Shown: positions 1 to 7,623 of the stretch, one piece after another
Layout of the letters: each line of letters starts with the position of its first letter
Position numbering within the stretch: the stretch's first letter is position 1
NCBI GenBank assembly: GCA_019918135.1
Contig: WBZZ01000440.1
Span: 10,001-32,500, forward strand
Direction of reading: 5' to 3'
DNA: 22,500 bases
Origin: Paulinella micropora
Lineage: Eukaryota; Cercozoa; Imbricatea; Euglyphida; Paulinellidae
The notes under the pieces: generated by a model
What the model was told of the DNA's origin: nothing
Database searches by the model: none
The model's input: the letters and a program-made list of their open reading frames with translations, nothing else
Translations under genes and position numbers: made by a program

Positions 1-227
1 ACTTGCGCACAACCTCGCTCCCGTTGCCGACATCCAGCTGAAGTCCAGCCGCTAGCAAACACTTATCTATCTCTTAGAGTACCGGTACTACCGGTACTTA
101 GTCACCTACTATACTACGGTAAATATCAGAGCCAGTGAAGTCGTCGACTCAGTTTAACCATGGTAGAAGCTGACTTGAATGCTTTTCGTAGAGCAATCCG
201 GCGTGGAGTTCTGACCACTGTCCCTAC
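1..227. other. Unique sequence, no supported gene
   Basis: No recognisable gene. A short ATG reading frame opens at 160 (23 codons beginning MVEADLNAFRRAIRRG) and runs into the poly(T) edge of the foldback element at 228, where it stops soon after. An in-frame TGA lies upstream, so this ATG is the first available. It could be a gene start cut by the insertion, or chance. A palindromic AGTACCGGTACT with an adjacent repeat of its core lies near 80-102. Confidence 0.4.
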
Positions 228-386
228 TTTTTTTTTTACGCAAACACTGTTTTAATAAAATATTACAATTAGTTGGATTACCGTTAAGTGGGAAGTGTTG
301 AAGAGGAAAATGGAAGTGGTATCAAGATATACAAAAGTGGAAAATTGAAGCGTGAAAAAAAGCGTGAAAAAAAAGTAATAAATAAA

Positions 387-418
<32 letters not shown>

Positions 419-538
419 TACGCTTCACTTTTTCACTTTTGTATCTCTTGATACCTCTTCCATTCTACTCTTACGCTTCCAACTCATTCCTACAAGTGGC
501 AAGTATTGTATTATTAAAAGTTTTTGCGTCAAAAAAAA
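228..538. mobile_element. Foldback / MITE-like element 1
   Basis: The two halves are inverted copies of each other. The left end reads poly(T)-ACGCAAACACTGTTTTAATA and the reverse complement of the right end reads poly(T)-GACGCAAAAACTTTTAATA. Internal arm pieces also pair (AATGGAAGTGGTATCAAGAT on the left, ATCTCTTGATACCTCTTCCATT on the right). The centre holds a T27 run at 393-419. There is no coding capacity. Related sequence occurs at 19638-19880 and, as half an arm, near 5899-6004. No target-site duplication can be assigned because the flanks are low complexity. Family unknown. Confidence 0.7.
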
Positions 539-594
539 TATAATAATAATAATAAGGATGTCACAAGTTTAATAATACTTGAATAATAAGAATG

Positions 595-635
<41 letters not shown>
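539..635. repeat. Degenerate (AAT)n tract
   Basis: A (TAA)n stretch interrupted by non-repeat bases (about 555-592), then a clean (AAT)n run up to the first SINE unit. On the minus strand it is the (ATT)n 3' tail of unit A1. Confidence 0.8.
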
Positions 636-636
<1 letters not shown>

Positions 637-904
637 GTGCTTCTCTGTCAATGGCTGATGCATTTCTGCACATGCGCCTCCATCGTCTCACCCGTGAGGG
701 GAGTACGAAGAATTGACGATAAGCTCTAATGACACCCCCGCAAGGGCAGTTCCAACACTTCCAGACGGGCCGGTATGTTCAATGAAAATACTGGTCCAGA
801 AATAGACCGGTATGTTCAATGAAAATACTGGTGGCACCGACGGGAATCGAACTAGCGACAGGGCCCAGATGGTAGAACTTGACCACTGGGCTATCACGGT
901 GTCC
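636..904 (-). mobile_element. SINE family A, unit A1 (full length)
   Basis: On the minus strand the unit starts with a tRNA-like head holding an A-box (TAGCCCAGTGG) and a B-box-like AGTTCGATTCC. Next comes a 36-bp segment present twice (CCGGTATGTTCAATGAAAAT on the plus strand, linker AAATAGA), then a body ending CATTGACAGAGAAGCACT before (ATT)n. One base of the head near the B-box differs from the other copies (AACTAGCG instead of AACTGGCG). Nearly identical to A4 and A6. Confidence 0.8.
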
Positions 905-942
<38 letters not shown>

Positions 943-943
<1 letters not shown>

Positions 944-1172
944 GTGCTTCTCTGTCAATGGCTGATGCATTTCTGCACATGCGCCTCCATCGTCTCACCC
1001 GTGAGGGGAGTACGAAGAATTGACGATAAGCTCTAATGACACCCCCGCAAGGGCAGTTCCAACACTTCCAGACGGGCCGGTATGTTCAATGAAAATACTG
1101 ATCCAGAAATAGACCGGTATGTTCAATGAAAATACTGGTGGCACCGACGGGAATCGAACTGGCGACAGTGCC
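943..1172 (-). mobile_element. SINE family A, unit A2 (5' truncated)
   Basis: Same body and duplicated 36-bp segment as A1. The head stops just past the B-box: the A-box half of the tRNA-like region is missing and the sequence goes straight into (AAT)n. This is a 5'-truncated SINE. Confidence 0.75.
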
Positions 1173-1217
<45 letters not shown>

Positions 1218-1218
<1 letters not shown>

Positions 1219-1457
1219 GTGCTTCTCAGTCAATGGCTGATGCATTTCTGCACATGTGCCTCCATCGTCTCACCTGCGAGGGGAGTACGAAGAATTGACG
1301 ATAGGCTCTACTGACACCCACGCAAGGCAGCTCCAAGCCTTCCAGACAGACCAATACTTTCAAAGAAAATATCCTTTGAAAATTCTGGCACCGACGGGAA
1401 TCGAACTGGCGACAGGTCCCAGATGGTAGACCTTAACCACTGGGCTATCGCGGTGCC
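1218..1457 (-). mobile_element. SINE family A, diverged unit A3 with an intact tRNA-like head
   Basis: The body is diverged from the other A units (CTCAGTCAAT, TCACCTGCGAGG) and lacks the exact 36-bp duplication. The head at 1387-1457 is 71 nt, and its minus strand starts GGCACCG and ends CGGTGCC, a perfect 7-bp acceptor stem. The A-box TAGCCCAGTGG and the T-loop TTCGATT are in tRNA-like places, but the T stem is poorly paired, so I call it a tRNA-derived head and not a tRNA gene. It is the best guide to the parent tRNA. Confidence 0.75.
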
Positions 1458-1487
1458 ACTAACAATAATAATAATAATAATACTAAT

Positions 1488-1660
1488 AGTGTATCTCCTG
1501 CCAATTGCTGAGCCAAAAGGCCATGTGCATCCAGTCCTCCATTCCATAAGGAAAGTCTCCACACCAATCGGTGGAATAAAGGAAGTGACGGCATAGAACA
1601 TTACTCTAGGAGCTTTATACCAATCAGCCCATGGAAAGGACCAATGGCCTATGTACTCCC

Positions 1661-1661
<1 letters not shown>
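1488..1661 (-). mobile_element. SINE-like family B, unit B1 (full length)
   Basis: A 174-bp unit unrelated to family A over most of its length. Its minus-strand 3' end, CAATTGGCAGGAGATACACT before (ATT)n, resembles that of family A. The 5' end (AGGGAGTACATAGGCC) is the same in B1, B3 and B5, so it is a real end. I see no clear A-box or B-box; the head origin is unknown. Confidence 0.65.
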
Positions 1662-1712
<51 letters not shown>

Positions 1713-1713
<1 letters not shown>

Positions 1714-1847
1714 GTGTATCTCCTGCCAATTGCTGAGCCAAAAGGCCATGTGCATCCAGTCCTCCATTCCATAAGGAAAGTCTCCACACCAATCGGTGGA
1801 ATAAAGGAAGTGACGGCATAGAACATTACTCTAGGAGCTTTATACCA
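1713..1847 (-). mobile_element. SINE-like family B, unit B2 (5' truncated)
   Basis: Identical in layout to B1 but stops at TTTATACCA, losing about 39 bp of the 5' end, and enters (AAT)n directly. Confidence 0.65.
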
Positions 1848-1848
1848 A

Positions 1849-1890
<42 letters not shown>

Positions 1891-1891
<1 letters not shown>

Positions 1892-2063
1892 GTGTATCTC
1901 CTGCCAATTGCTGAGCGAAAAGGCCATGTGCATCCAGTCCTCCATTCCATAAGGAAAGTCTCCACACCAATCGGTGGAATAAAGGAAGTGACGGCATAGA
2001 ACATTACTCTAGGAGCTTTATACCAATCAGCCCATGGAAAGGACCGATGGCCTATGTACTCCC

Positions 2064-2064
<1 letters not shown>
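1891..2064 (-). mobile_element. SINE-like family B, unit B3 (full length)
   Basis: A 174-bp copy with the same two ends as B1; single-base differences include GCTGAGCGAAAAG for GCTGAGCCAAAAG. Confidence 0.65.
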
Positions 2065-2100
<36 letters not shown>

Positions 2101-2101
<1 letters not shown>

Positions 2102-2369
2102 GTGCTTCTCTGTCAATGGCTGATGCATTTCTGCACATGCGCCTCCATCGTCTCACCCGTGAGGGGAGTACGAAGAATTGACGATAAGCTCTAATGACAC
2201 CCCCGCAAGGGCAGTTCCAACACTTCCAGACGGGCCGGTATGTTCAATGAAAATACTGGTCCAGAAATAGACCGGTATGTTCAATGAAAATAATGGTGGC
2301 ACCGACGGGAATCGAACTGGCGACAGGGCCCAGATGGTAGAACTTGACCACTGGGCTATCACGGTGTCC
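2101..2369 (-). mobile_element. SINE family A, unit A4 (full length)
   Basis: Full tRNA-like head with A-box and B-box, duplicated 36-bp segment with the AAATAGA linker, standard body. Almost identical to A1 and A6; one visible difference is AAATAATGG for AAATACTGG. Confidence 0.8.

Positions 2370-2449
<80 letters not shown>
2370..2449. repeat. (AAT)n microsatellite, longest tract
   Basis: About 80 bp of uninterrupted (AAT)n between units A4 and B4. It is the (ATT)n tail of B4 on the minus strand. Confidence 0.9.
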
Positions 2450-2450
<1 letters not shown>

Positions 2451-2495
2451 GTGTATCTCCTGCCAATTGCTGAGCCAAATGGCCATGTGCATCCA

Positions 2496-2497
<2 letters not shown>
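2450..2497 (-). mobile_element. SINE-like family B, unit B4 (severely 5' truncated)
   Basis: Only 48 bp of the family B 3' end remain (to GTGCATCCAGT) between two long (AAT)n tracts. One substitution, CCAAATGG for CCAAAAGG. Confidence 0.65.
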
Positions 2498-2560
<63 letters not shown>

Positions 2561-2561
<1 letters not shown>

Positions 2562-2792
2562 GTGCTTCTCTGTCAATGGCTGATGCAAATCTGCACATGC
2601 GCCTCCATCGTCTCACCCGTGAGGGGAGTACGAAGAATTGACGATAGGCTCTAATGACACCCCCGCAAGGGCAGTTCCAACACTTCCAGACGGACCGGTA
2701 TGTTCAATGAAAATACTGGTGGCACCGACGGGAATCGAACTGGCGACAGGGCCCAGATGGTAGAACTTGACCACTGGGCTATCACGGTCTCC
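2561..2792 (-). mobile_element. SINE family A, unit A5 (single-segment subfamily)
   Basis: A 232-bp full-length unit with A-box and B-box but only one copy of the 36-bp segment. Body has GATGCAAATC for GATGCATTTC and the head ends GGTCTCC. Same subfamily as A7. Confidence 0.8.
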
Positions 2793-2828
<36 letters not shown>

Positions 2829-2829
<1 letters not shown>

Positions 2830-3097
2830 GTGCTTCTCTGTCAATGGCTGATGCATTTCTGCACATGCGCCTCCATCGTCTCACCCGTGAGGGGAGTACG
2901 AAGAATTGACGATAAGCTCTAATGACACCCCCGCAAGGGCAGTTCCAACACTTCCAGACGGGCCGGTATGTTCAATGAAAATACTGGTCCAGAAATAGAC
3001 CGGTATGTTCAATGAAAATACTGGTGGCACCGACGGGAATCGAACTGGCGACAGGGCCCAGATGGTAGAACTTGACCACTGGGCTATCACGGTGTCC
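2829..3097 (-). mobile_element. SINE family A, unit A6 (full length)
   Basis: Full length with duplicated 36-bp segment and AAATAGA linker; near-identical to A1 and A4. Confidence 0.8.
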
Positions 3098-3099
3098 AC

Positions 3100-3131
<32 letters not shown>

Positions 3132-3132
3132 T

Positions 3133-3364
3133 AGTGCTTCTCTGTCAATGGCTGATGCATTTCTGCACATGCGCCTCCATCGTCTCACCCGTGAGGGGAG
3201 TACGAAGAATTGACGATAAGCTCTAATGACACCCCCGCACGGGCAGTTCCAACACTTCCAGACGGACCGGTATGTTCAATGAAAATACTGGTGGCACCGA
3301 CGGGAATCGAACTGGCGACAGGGCCCAGATGGTAGAACTTGACCACTGGGCTATCACGGTGTCC
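3133..3364 (-). mobile_element. SINE family A, unit A7 (single-segment subfamily)
   Basis: A 232-bp full-length unit with one 36-bp segment, like A5. The body has CGCACGGGC for CGCAAGGGC. Its tail tract carries one interruption (AATGAT). Confidence 0.8.
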
Positions 3365-3418
<54 letters not shown>

Positions 3419-3420
<2 letters not shown>

Positions 3421-3824
3421 ATATCTGAGGCGTACTGATGCAGCTAATGGCATATCCTCAACGGACATAAGCCTCCAATACCCTTGTTCGAGGTCCTCCA
3501 CCCCCCCGTGTCAGTCTCTCGCCTGATGATCGGGGCCACCGATGGAGCTCCTGAGGGCAAGACTGCACTAAGCCGAGGTTATTCCGCAGTCCCAGCAACC
3601 TCTTGCAAGACGTCACCGAATGTGCAAGTGCATACACCAAGCGCGGTTGCTAGAGCTGCCTCGAAACCCCACCCATAACAATCTGGTGTCTGCTGGGTCC
3701 TGGGCTATCAACCAGCATATGCGGAGTTTAAGATCTTTTACGCGCGCAACGACCCTCCTCCCCAGCATCTACCACCAAAGGGTTATGAGTTGGCGTCACA
3801 GTTTAACGCCTTGAGGCCATTGGG

Positions 3825-3828
<4 letters not shown>
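3419..3828 (-). mobile_element. Family C unit, 410 bp, single copy
   Basis: Sits between (AAT)n tracts like the A and B units but is unrelated to them in sequence. Its minus-strand 3' end (CCTCAGATATAGT before ATT repeats) weakly resembles that of family B. The 5' end reads TCAGCCCAATGGCCTCAAGG, which is A-box-like; CTCATAACCC about 40 nt further recalls a tRNA-Met anticodon loop, but I find no convincing B-box. Reading frames in it are short. Probably another SINE family or a non-autonomous element; origin unproven. Confidence 0.5.
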
Positions 3829-3857
<29 letters not shown>

Positions 3858-3858
<1 letters not shown>

Positions 3859-4129
3859 GTGCTTCTCTGTCAATGGCTGATGCATTTCTGCACATGCGCC
3901 TCCATCGTCTCACCCGTGAGGGGAGTACGAAGAATTGACGATAAGCTCTAATGACACCCCCGCAAGGGCAGTTCCAACACTTCCAGACGGGCCGGTATGT
4001 TCAATGAAAATACTGGTCCAGAAATAGACCGGTATGTTCAATGAAAATACTGGTGGCACCGACGGGAATTGAACTGGCGACAGGGCCCTACTGGTGGCAC
4101 CAACGGGAATCGAACTGGCGACAGGGCCC
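3858..4129 (-). mobile_element. SINE family A, unit A8 (B-box region duplicated, 5' truncated)
   Basis: Standard body and duplicated 36-bp segment. The head is abnormal: the stretch from CTGGTGGCACC to GGGCCC containing the B-box occurs twice in tandem (about 4050-4129), and the A-box half is missing. Confidence 0.75.
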
Positions 4130-4165
<36 letters not shown>

Positions 4166-4166
<1 letters not shown>

Positions 4167-4432
4167 GTGCTTCTCTGTCAATGGCTGATGCATTTCTGCA
4201 CATGCGCCTCCATCGTCTCACCCGTGAGGGGAGTACGAAGAATTGACGATAGGCTCTAATGACACCCCCGCAAGGGCAGTTCCAACACTTCCAGACGGAC
4301 CGGTATGTTCAATGAAAATACTGGTCCAAACGGACCGGTATGTTCAATGAAAATACTGGTGGCACCGACGGGAATCGAACTGGCGACAGGGCCCAGATGG
4401 TAGAACTTGACCACTGGGCTATCACGGTGTCC
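4166..4432 (-). mobile_element. SINE family A, unit A9 (full length)
   Basis: Complete head with A-box and B-box. The 36-bp segment is duplicated with a distinct linker (TCCAAACGGACC). Body carries GATAGGCTC, as in A3 and A5. Confidence 0.8.
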
Positions 4433-4434
4433 AC

Positions 4435-4464
<30 letters not shown>

Positions 4465-4465
<1 letters not shown>

Positions 4466-4664
4466 GTGCTTCTCTGTCAATGGCTGATGCATTTCTGCAC
4501 ATGCGCCTCCATCGTCTCACCCGTGAGGGGAGTACGAAGAATTGACGATAAGCTCTAATGACACCCCCGCAAGGGCAGTTCCAACACTTCCAGACGGGCC
4601 GGTATGTTCAATGAAAATACTGGTCCAGACGGATCGGTATGTTCAATGAAAATACTGGTGGCAC
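4465..4664 (-). mobile_element. SINE family A, unit A10 (5' truncated)
   Basis: Body and duplicated segment with the TCCAGACGGATCGG linker. Truncated after the first few bases of the tRNA-like head (GGTGGCAC), so both boxes are lost. Confidence 0.75.
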
Positions 4665-4685
4665 AATAATAATAATAATAATAAT

Positions 4686-4956
4686 AGTGCTTCTCTGTCA
4701 ATGGCTGATGCATTTCTGCACATGCGCCTCCATCGTCTCACCCGTGAGGGGAGTACGAAGATTTGACGATAAGCTCTAATGACACCCCCGCAAGCAAGGG
4801 CAGTTCCAACACTTCCAGACGGGCCGGTATGTTCAATGAAAATACTGGTCCAGACGGATCGGTATGTTCAATGAAAATACTGGTGGCACCGACGGGAATC
4901 GAACTGGCGACAGGGCCCAGATGGTAGAACTTGACCACTGGGCTATCACGGTGTCC
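4686..4956 (-). mobile_element. SINE family A, unit A11 (full length)
   Basis: Full head with both boxes; CGGATCGG linker as in A10, A12 and A13. Small insertion CAAGCAAGGG for CAAGGG and AAGATTTGACG for AAGAATTGACG in the body. Confidence 0.8.
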
Positions 4957-5010
<54 letters not shown>

Positions 5011-5015
5011 GTAAT

Positions 5016-5189
5016 AGTGTATCTCCTGCCCATTGCTGAGCCAAAAGGCCATGTGCATCCAGTCCTCCATTCCATAAGGAAAGTCTCCACACCAATCGGT
5101 GGAATAAAGGAAGTGACGGCATAGAACATTACTCTAGGAGCTTTATACCAATCAGCCCATGGAAAGGACCGATGGCCTATGTACTCCCT
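5016..5189 (-). mobile_element. SINE-like family B, unit B5 (full length)
   Basis: A 174-bp copy with the same ends as B1 and B3; has GCCCATTGC for GCCAATTGC near the 3' end. Confidence 0.65.
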
Positions 5190-5193
5190 AATA

Positions 5194-5249
<56 letters not shown>

Positions 5250-5250
<1 letters not shown>

Positions 5251-5516
5251 GTGCTTCTCTGTCAATGGCTGATGCATTTCTGCACATGCGCCTCCATCGT
5301 CTCACCCGTGAGGGGAGTACGAAGAATTGACGATAAGCTCTAATGACACCCCCGCAAGGGCAGTTCCAACACTTCCAGACGGGCCGGTATGTTCAATGAA
5401 AATACTGGTCCAGACGGATCGGTATGTTCAATGAAAATACTGGTGGCACCGACGGGAATCGAACTGGCGACAGGGCCCAGATGGTAGAACTTGACCACTG
5501 GGCTATCACGGTGTCC
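5250..5516 (-). mobile_element. SINE family A, unit A12 (full length)
   Basis: Full head, CGGATCGG linker between the two 36-bp segments, standard body. Confidence 0.8.
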
Positions 5517-5518
5517 TA

Positions 5519-5554
<36 letters not shown>

Positions 5555-5555
<1 letters not shown>

Positions 5556-5788
5556 GTGCTTCTCTGTCAATGGCTGATGCATTTCTGCACGTGCGCCTCC
5601 ATCGTCTCACCCGTGAGGGGAGTACGAAGAATTGACGATAAGCTCTAATGACACCCCCGCAAGGGCAGTTCCAACACTTCCAGACGGGACGGTATGTTCA
5701 ATGAAAATACTGGTCCAGACGGATCGGTATGTTCAATGAAAACACTGGTGGCACCGACGGGAATCGAACTGGCGACAGGGCCCAGATG

Positions 5789-5789
<1 letters not shown>
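5555..5789 (-). mobile_element. SINE family A, unit A13 (5' truncated)
   Basis: Rightmost unit of the chain. CGGATCGG linker; head truncated after GGGCCCAGATGG, so the B-box is kept and the A-box lost. Followed by the outermost (AAT)n tract (5790-5842), the insertion site of the chain's first member if growth was by nesting. Confidence 0.75.
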
Positions 5790-5842
<53 letters not shown>

Positions 5843-5844
<2 letters not shown>

Positions 5845-7332
5845 TAAAAAACTTGATCAAATAAAAAATGTTGGAGCGCCCTTCAAGTTTTGTTTACCTT
5901 TCCTTCTCAGGCTTCATCTCAGGTTCCCACTCAATCCTTCGAGTTGCACTACTTTCTATTAGTAATGTTAATAAAAGCCTGAGAGTGATTGCGTAAAAAA
6001 AAATGAAAAGTGTGCCGGCCGGTTCACAAACTCTCTGTAACACCCACGGCCCGGGTATACTACATCGTTATTCGCTATTAGTTTTTACTGCAATCATGAG
6101 TCACTCGTGGAAGTGATTCCGAGTCCTTGTTATTCAAGTATTAATAAATGTACCATGATTAAGATGAATTCTTATTCGTGACATTTCCTTTCACCTTTTG
6201 AAATATGCTTCCGGTTTTAATGTTTGATTAGGATACATGTTATGGGGGAAGCTGGGAAGCTTGGACCCCATAGAGCTTGTAAATCATAAATATTTTACAC
6301 TTAACAGTTTATCGGAATGGTGAAGGCCCACGGTTGTTATGATGTATAATAAGTTACACAAAGCTGTGGCATCCTTATTCATTAACCTCCCACATTAATA
6401 GCGTTGACCCGAATCTCCTCAAGTTTTGTAGCAAATGTAGTAACCGTTTGAAGGATAAGGATGATTTTCACGAAAATTCTGTGAAGTTTAGCCGTTTTCC
6501 CCGTGACTGGGAATTTATGGCTAGATAAGGGAAATCAAGTCGCACTTATGGGTTGTTGTTTTTGGTATGTTTAGCCAAGCATTTGTGCAGGTTACGGACG
6601 TAACGCATTGTGTCAGTTAACCCGTGTCAAAGGGACACTCCGTTTTTAACGGTTTTTCCCTCTGGCTTGTTGTTTGGGTTCAATTCTGACTTCCCTTTCT
6701 TCTGTTCAAGTGGTTAGCTTTGAACCAGTTGTGTTCAATATTATTAAATTCCTTTTTCCATTGAGCTAGCAAGGGTAAGACCACGGGTCTTATTACATAT
6801 TGGTGAGATGCTGTGAACTTGACACTTTCTTCCGGCGACCTTTCAATGAACAATGGCCTCCGCAATGACTTCCGTTGTGTACCGGCAACCGGGGCGTTCC
6901 CCTCTTACCGGTCGTGACTTAGCAGAACAAAGAAGAAGTTTATTAATAACAACAATGCGAACAATTCCCGCCAGTTCAACTACCGAAGTCAATTTTTGAA
7001 AAGATGTAATGTTCCCAGACTCTCAACTGCCCCACTAAACGTACCGTAGGCTGATATATGTGGAAAAAGTGTAATGGTAAAAAGCTCATGATCAGCCTGG
7101 TTCCACCAGTCACGATGATTGGCAGTGTCTTTGGAGCACACTTTTCGTTTACCTTTCCTTCTCAGTCACACTTCCATTGGACATTAATTAGACCCTTTCT
7201 CCTCAGCTATGTCACGGGCCACTGATGATTACTTTAATTATCCGTTAGTAGTAGTCTTTACCGTTAGTATTATAGTTAGCAATGCAGTCCCTTTTAGTAC
7301 TTGTTCTGGTCCATGGTACTGGTGGCACCAGC
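5843..7332. other. Intergenic, no supported gene
   Basis: About 1.5 kb of AT-leaning unique sequence with no long reading frame. The only frame of note is on the minus strand, about 6680-6920: some 80 codons between stops, including VIRPVVLPLLAQWKKEF. I do not recognise it and it has no good start. GTTTACCTTTCCTTCTCAG occurs twice (about 5892-5910 and 7147-7165) with no homology beyond it. Confidence 0.5.
5899..6004. mobile_element. Half arm of the foldback element family
   Basis: TTCCCACTCAATCCTTCGAGTTGCA, and further on GATTGCGT followed by a poly(A) run, align in order with the right arm of the element at 228-538 (TTCCAACTCATTCCTACAAG, then TTTTTGCGTC and poly(A)). A 9-bp inverted pair CTCAGGCTT / AAGCCTGAG (5906-5914, 5975-5983) lies inside it. 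The left arm is not found, so this is a decayed or solo half. Confidence 0.45.
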
Positions 7333-7623
7333 TACTACAACCCTCACTTCAGTGACGGGCTTGTAGCTACCTCAGCTTGGTTGAAGCGTGGACTGCCAGT
7401 AGTTCATCAGAACAATCAGGTGGTTGTCGTGAAAGCCCCAATTCACATCAAAGAAGATTAAATTGTCTCGAGGGGCAGATCTCTCCCCAACAATCTGTTC
7501 GTCTTTGACCCACCAGGAATGGCCCCTTTAGACCCGAATAAGACATACGAACCGGTACCGTTGGAGAAGCAGAACTTGAAAGTAGGCGGTGATGTCTCAT
7601 CACCGTCTACTGTCTCGTTCTGA
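7333..7623 (+). pseudogene. Copia copy 1: pre-integrase region, end of ORF1
   Basis: Aligns in frame with about 13800-14132 of copy 2 (shared YNPH, GLVATSAW, VVHQNNQVIV/VVVV, RGRxLPNN, VFDxPG). This is the segment between protease and integrase in Ty1/copia polyproteins. It carries an in-frame TAA at 7459-7461 where copy 2 has a Gln codon. It ends at TGA 7621-7623, eleven codons before LPV, the same spacing as the TGA in copy 2. Gag and protease are absent: homology begins abruptly near 7333. Diverged from copy 2, so not a recent duplicate. Confidence 0.75.

Larger units (their letters stand above)
593..5842 (-). repeat. Chain of 19 SINE-like units joined by (AAT)n tracts
   Basis: Nineteen non-autonomous units follow one another with the same polarity, each separated by 20-80 bp of pure or nearly pure (AAT)n. 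Read on the minus strand, each unit is head, body, then an (ATT)n tail, and the next unit starts inside that tail. The longest tracts are 2370-2449 and 2498-2560. Left (3') boundaries of A and B units are constant (AGTGCTTCTC or AGTGTATCTC next to the tract). Right (5') boundaries vary, as expected from 5' truncation during target-primed reverse transcription. Long Ile/Leu/Tyr/Asn-rich reading frames across this stretch are microsatellite translations, not genes. There are no LTRs or coding domains. Confidence 0.85.

Noticed and set aside
840..904. True tRNA gene on the minus strand in each family A unit
   Set aside because: Acceptor and T stems are mismatched in most copies, and the head is always fused to the same SINE body.
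593..5842. Regular repeat-spacer pattern resembling a CRISPR array or satellite
   Set aside because: Repeats are 48-410 bp of three families, the spacers are all (AAT)n, and the units have tRNA-like heads and variable 5' truncations, which fits SINEs.
779..5860. Many reading frames with long Ile, Tyr, Leu or Asn runs on both strands
   Set aside because: They are translations of (AAT)n tracts and SINE bodies; the same peptides recur in each unit and have no independent coding evidence.
7314..7332. TACTGGTGGCACC matching a SINE family A head next to copia copy 1
   Set aside because: Only 13 bases match, with no body or (AAT)n tail; probably chance.
7459..7461. TAA in place of a Gln codon, suggesting a variant genetic code
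   Set aside because: Seen once, in a decayed element with other frameshifts; the DUF445 gene uses CAG for Gln and ends in TGA, and other stops in the elements are explained by decay.
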